64,000 nt of DNA from Telluria antibiotica. Its GTDB lineage: Bacteria; Pseudomonadota; Gammaproteobacteria; Burkholderiales; Burkholderiaceae_D. The notes under the pieces were generated by a model. That model did no database searches, was not told the DNA's origin, and was given only the letters and a program-made list of their open reading frames with translations. Each line of letters begins with the position of its first letter. Positions within the stretch are counted from its first letter, which is position 1. Below are positions 62,120 to 64,000 of the stretch, piece by piece. Made by a program: the position numbers and the translations under genes. The stretch lies in contig NZ_JAAQOM010000025.1 of the NCBI RefSeq assembly GCF_011682055.1, forward strand, positions 26,709 through 90,708, read 5' to 3'.

Positions 62120-62800
62120 TCAGTACGTCAACGCCCCCGCCAACGCCGTCTGCACCAGCTCGTCGATCTCGCCGGTGACGTTCGTCATCGTGCTCGCCAC
62201 GACGGCAAACTCCTTGCCCACGGGCCCTGCGCGCGCGGCGACGACCTGCGCATTGAAGGCGACCATGCGTGCCTGCCGTGCAATGGTCTTGATGTCGCCC
62301 ATCAGATCCTGCATCTGCCTGCGCTGCAGCTGGGCATGGCGCTTGGACTGTTCTTCGTACACGAGCGTCAGGGCGTTGAGCACGCTGAGCAGCGGCGTCG
62401 CGGTGCGGACGAGTTCGTCGAGCAACGCGGGCGCGCGGGGCGACAGCCCGGCGATGGCGTCCAGCGTGTTCTCGGCCAGGGCGATGAAGTCGCGCACGAC
62501 CTTGTCTCCCTGCAGGTTACCGAAGTAAGCGTCGTGCAATTGCGGGCAGAAGATGCCCGGCAAGCCCTGCTTGCCCTGCACGAGCGTGATGTGCGCATCC
62601 CTGAACGACGCCAGCGTGTCGCGCGCGGTCTTGTCGGCGCCTTCGTGGCCGAGCGATGCCAGCACGGAATACAGTACGACCCGCTGGGACGTGAAGCGCC
62701 GCCGGCCGGACAGGTTGATCAGCGCGCCGAACACGTCGCCGGACAGCTTGGGTTCGGACGGGGCGGTTGCTTTGACGGGTAGTACTTCTGCGTACGACAT
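62120..62800 (-). CDS. MCP-like signalling-domain protein without membrane segment
   Basis: 226 aa from ATG 62800 (MSYAEVLPVKATAPSEP) after GGAG. N-terminal ~120 residues resemble a PilJ/type IV pilus MCP sensor module (VFGALINLSGRRRFTSQRVV). C-terminal ~75 residues carry a chemoreceptor-like stretch: RQARMVAFNAQVVAARAG, GKEFAVVASTMTNVTGEID. Much shorter than a full receptor and without transmembrane helices or full signalling hairpin. A soluble or degenerate receptor. Confidence 0.65.
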   Translation of the reverse strand: MSYAEVLPVKATAPSEPKLSGDVFGALINLSGRRRFTSQRVVLYSVLASLGHEGADKTARDTLASFRDAHITLVQGKQGLPGIFCPQLHDAYFGNLQGDKVVRDFIALAENTLDAIAGLSPRAPALLDELVRTATPLLSVLNALTLVYEEQSKRHAQLQRRQMQDLMGDIKTIARQARMVAFNAQVVAARAGPVGKEFAVVASTMTNVTGEIDELVQTALAGALTY

Positions 62801-62963
62801 GCTGGGCTCCGATCGGTGTGACCGCCGACGGCGGCTGACACTGCATCCAATGCAGATTCTGTGCCAGCCCAGTCCATGGTTGCCATCCCCGCGCGCACTA
62901 ACTTGAGTCACCCCGTTGCGGGATCGTGCACCCAAGCCGTGAACCCAGCCCAAATAGGGGCAA

Positions 62964-63272
62964 TCAGCCCCGCGACAGCACCGCCGTCCGTTCGTAATGC
63001 CGCATCTCCTCGAGGTTGCCGACATACGGCCTGACGCTCGCGAAGAACGTGCGGAATTCGGGGCTCTTGCGGAACCCCTCCATATGGCCTTCGATGGAAT
63101 CCCATTCGATCCGCAGGATGAACGACGTCGGCTCTTCCGTGCAGCGGCTCAGCTCGAAGCCCAGGCAGTGGCTGGATGTGTGCAACGCGTCGGCCGCCGT
63201 CGCGTAAGCGGACACGAACTGGTCGGCCTGCTCGGCCGGAATCTTGTAGCGGACATACTCGATCACCATCAT
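62964..63272 (-). CDS. Antibiotic biosynthesis monooxygenase domain protein
   Basis: 102 aa, MMVIEYVRYKIPAEQ onward. A single ABM ferredoxin-like domain (DQFVSAYATAADALH, RIEWDSIEGHMEGFRKSPEF). Such small proteins oxidise or bind quinone-like aromatics or act as dimeric stress proteins. The start overlaps the HxlR stop (ATGA), so it is probably the regulator's target. Confidence 0.85.
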   Translation of the reverse strand: MMVIEYVRYKIPAEQADQFVSAYATAADALHTSSHCLGFELSRCTEEPTSFILRIEWDSIEGHMEGFRKSPEFRTFFASVRPYVGNLEEMRHYERTAVLSRG

Positions 63273-63640
63273 GTGCTCCGATCCTGGTCAGGCAAACATA
63301 AATCGATTCCGTTGCGCCGGGCATGGTCGATGCCCCATTCGTGCAGCGACTGCAGAACGGTAAGCAACGTGCGCGACGCTTCCGTCAGACTGTACTCGAC
63401 GCCTTTCGGCACTTCGTCATCCAGCGCTTCGCGGCGAACGAGGCCGCCCGCTTCCAGCTCCCGCAACTGGGCGGTGAGCACCTTGCGCGATGCCCGTGGA
63501 ATCAACCGCACCACTTCGGTAAAACGCAGCGGCCCGTTCTTCAGGTAGTAGATGATCGTCGGCTTCCACTTCCCGCTGATGCAGTCCACGGCAACCTCGA
63601 TGCTGCAGAAATAATCCTGGGTCGTGCGGCGGGTGCTCAT
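63269..63640 (-). CDS. HxlR-family transcriptional regulator
   Basis: 123 aa from ATG 63640 (MSTRRTTQDYF); an earlier in-frame Met lies across the terminator and is rejected. HxlR winged helix: CISGKWKPTIIYYLKNGPLR, RASRKVLTAQLRELEAGGLV, VEYSLTEAS. The near-N-terminal Cys is the redox-sensing position in several HxlR proteins. Probably responds to electrophile or quinone stress and controls the coupled monooxygenase. Confidence 0.9.
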   Translation of the reverse strand: MSTRRTTQDYFCSIEVAVDCISGKWKPTIIYYLKNGPLRFTEVVRLIPRASRKVLTAQLRELEAGGLVRREALDDEVPKGVEYSLTEASRTLLTVLQSLHEWGIDHARRNGIDLCLPDQDRST

Positions 63641-63718
63641 CGTGTGTTCAAGAGTAACGGGGTCGTCTTGACCGTGCAATAAGGCACGAATTTGTAACCC
63701 ATCGGCGTGGGCAACGAA

Positions 63719-63750
63719 AAAGCCCGCTGTTCTTGCGAAAAGCGGGCTTT
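63719..63750. terminator. Bidirectional intrinsic terminator
   Basis: AAAGCCCGCT (63719-63728) pairs exactly with AGCGGGCTTT (63741-63750), loop 12 bases, with A/T runs at both sides. It separates the HxlR promoter region from the insertion element at the right edge. Confidence 0.75.
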
Positions 63751-63873
63751 CATCAGTGGACAACGGATTCCGGATTAGAACGGTAGTGAGCGGTCATTTT
63801 GTAATGATACGAGGGGGCGGAGCCCAAAGTTGTCAACATTGGGGGCAGCATATGGGCCTGGACCTCTACAACT

Positions 63874-64000
63874 GGACCTGTCAGAAATTCTGTGTGCGGG
63901 GCCAGAATTCGTAGTTAGGTAATCGCGTTGGTGAAGCGCTCGCCGAACATGATGGCGAACTGGTTGGCGGCCAGCTTCCACGTACGCTGCGGCATCTTCC
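63874..64000 (-). mobile_element. IS256-family element, one end with transposase C-terminus (continues outside)
   Basis: A minus-strand frame from the window edge to the stop at 63915 reads KMPQRTWKLAANQFAIMFGE then RFTNAIT, the usual C-terminus of IS256 (Mutator-type) transposases. About 40 bp beyond, GGACCTGTCAGAAATTCTGT at 63874-63893 resembles an IS256-group terminal repeat, so the element end is probably near 63870. The rest of the transposase and the other terminus lie beyond base 64000. Confidence 0.7.

Overview
The window is high-GC proteobacterial DNA. Most genes read like a soil betaproteobacterium of the Oxalobacteraceae (Massilia/Telluria/Duganella type). The clues are large TonB-dependent receptors (TBDRs) paired with glycoside hydrolases and a tryptophan-halogenase-like flavoprotein, a PEP-CTERM exoprotein, a secreted PHB depolymerase, and many GTG/TTG starts preceded by strong Shine-Dalgarno sequences. 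The genus is inference; there is no rRNA or tRNA gene to anchor it. I see no CRISPR array.

Layout, left to right. 1-2260 (minus): an operon of a Nudix/winged-helix regulator with a degenerate Nudix box, an SPFH/band-7 protein and an NAD-kinase-like protein, with two AT-rich palindromic sites in its promoter. 2577-4274 (plus): an orphan type VI secretion cargo cassette (PAAR spike, SLT peptidoglycanase, periplasmic immunity candidate). 4330-4537: a frameshifted SEC-C gene. 4564-6966 (minus): rtcB RNA ligase with two small companion genes, preceded by a promoter, a 12-codon leader ORF, a hairpin and an intrinsic terminator. 7071-13752 (plus): a complete Wadjet jetABCD anti-plasmid system, then a convergent HNH nuclease. 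14405-16972 (minus): a membrane acyltransferase and a secreted PHB depolymerase. 17096-21404 (plus): a Pho-box array driving a TBDR, a Tat-exported glycerophosphodiesterase and a HAD phosphatase. 21601-26770 (plus): a MarR-controlled FUSC/DUF1656/HlyD/NodT aromatic-acid efflux operon.

27062-30889 (minus): a PaoABC-type molybdenum aldehyde oxidoreductase. 31228-40161: mostly housekeeping singletons (lipoprotein, IS5 fragment, folE, membrane protein, nudC, GT9 plus DUF4254, DUF418, glycolipid-binding protein, AI-2E-type permease). 40332-47308 (plus): a gluconate operon (gntK, 30-aa ORF, gntP, a double beta-helix/gluconolactonase fusion, esterase, ThuA protein) with LacI-type operators upstream. 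47309-48166: PEP-CTERM protein. 48337-59538 (minus): a mannose-glycan utilisation operon (TBDR, tryptophan-halogenase-like protein, GH2 beta-mannosidase, GH47 and GH92 alpha-mannosidases). 59821-63640: DUF4287, ClC channel, an MCP-like orphan, a monooxygenase and HxlR pair. The right edge enters an IS256-family element.

The best leads are the attenuator-like leader of rtcB, the four-repeat Pho box ahead of an organophosphate TBDR operon, the beta-helix/gluconolactonase fusion in a gluconate operon, the T6SS cassette, and the Nudix/SPFH/NADK operon. All functional calls come from reading sequence motifs; no database search was run.
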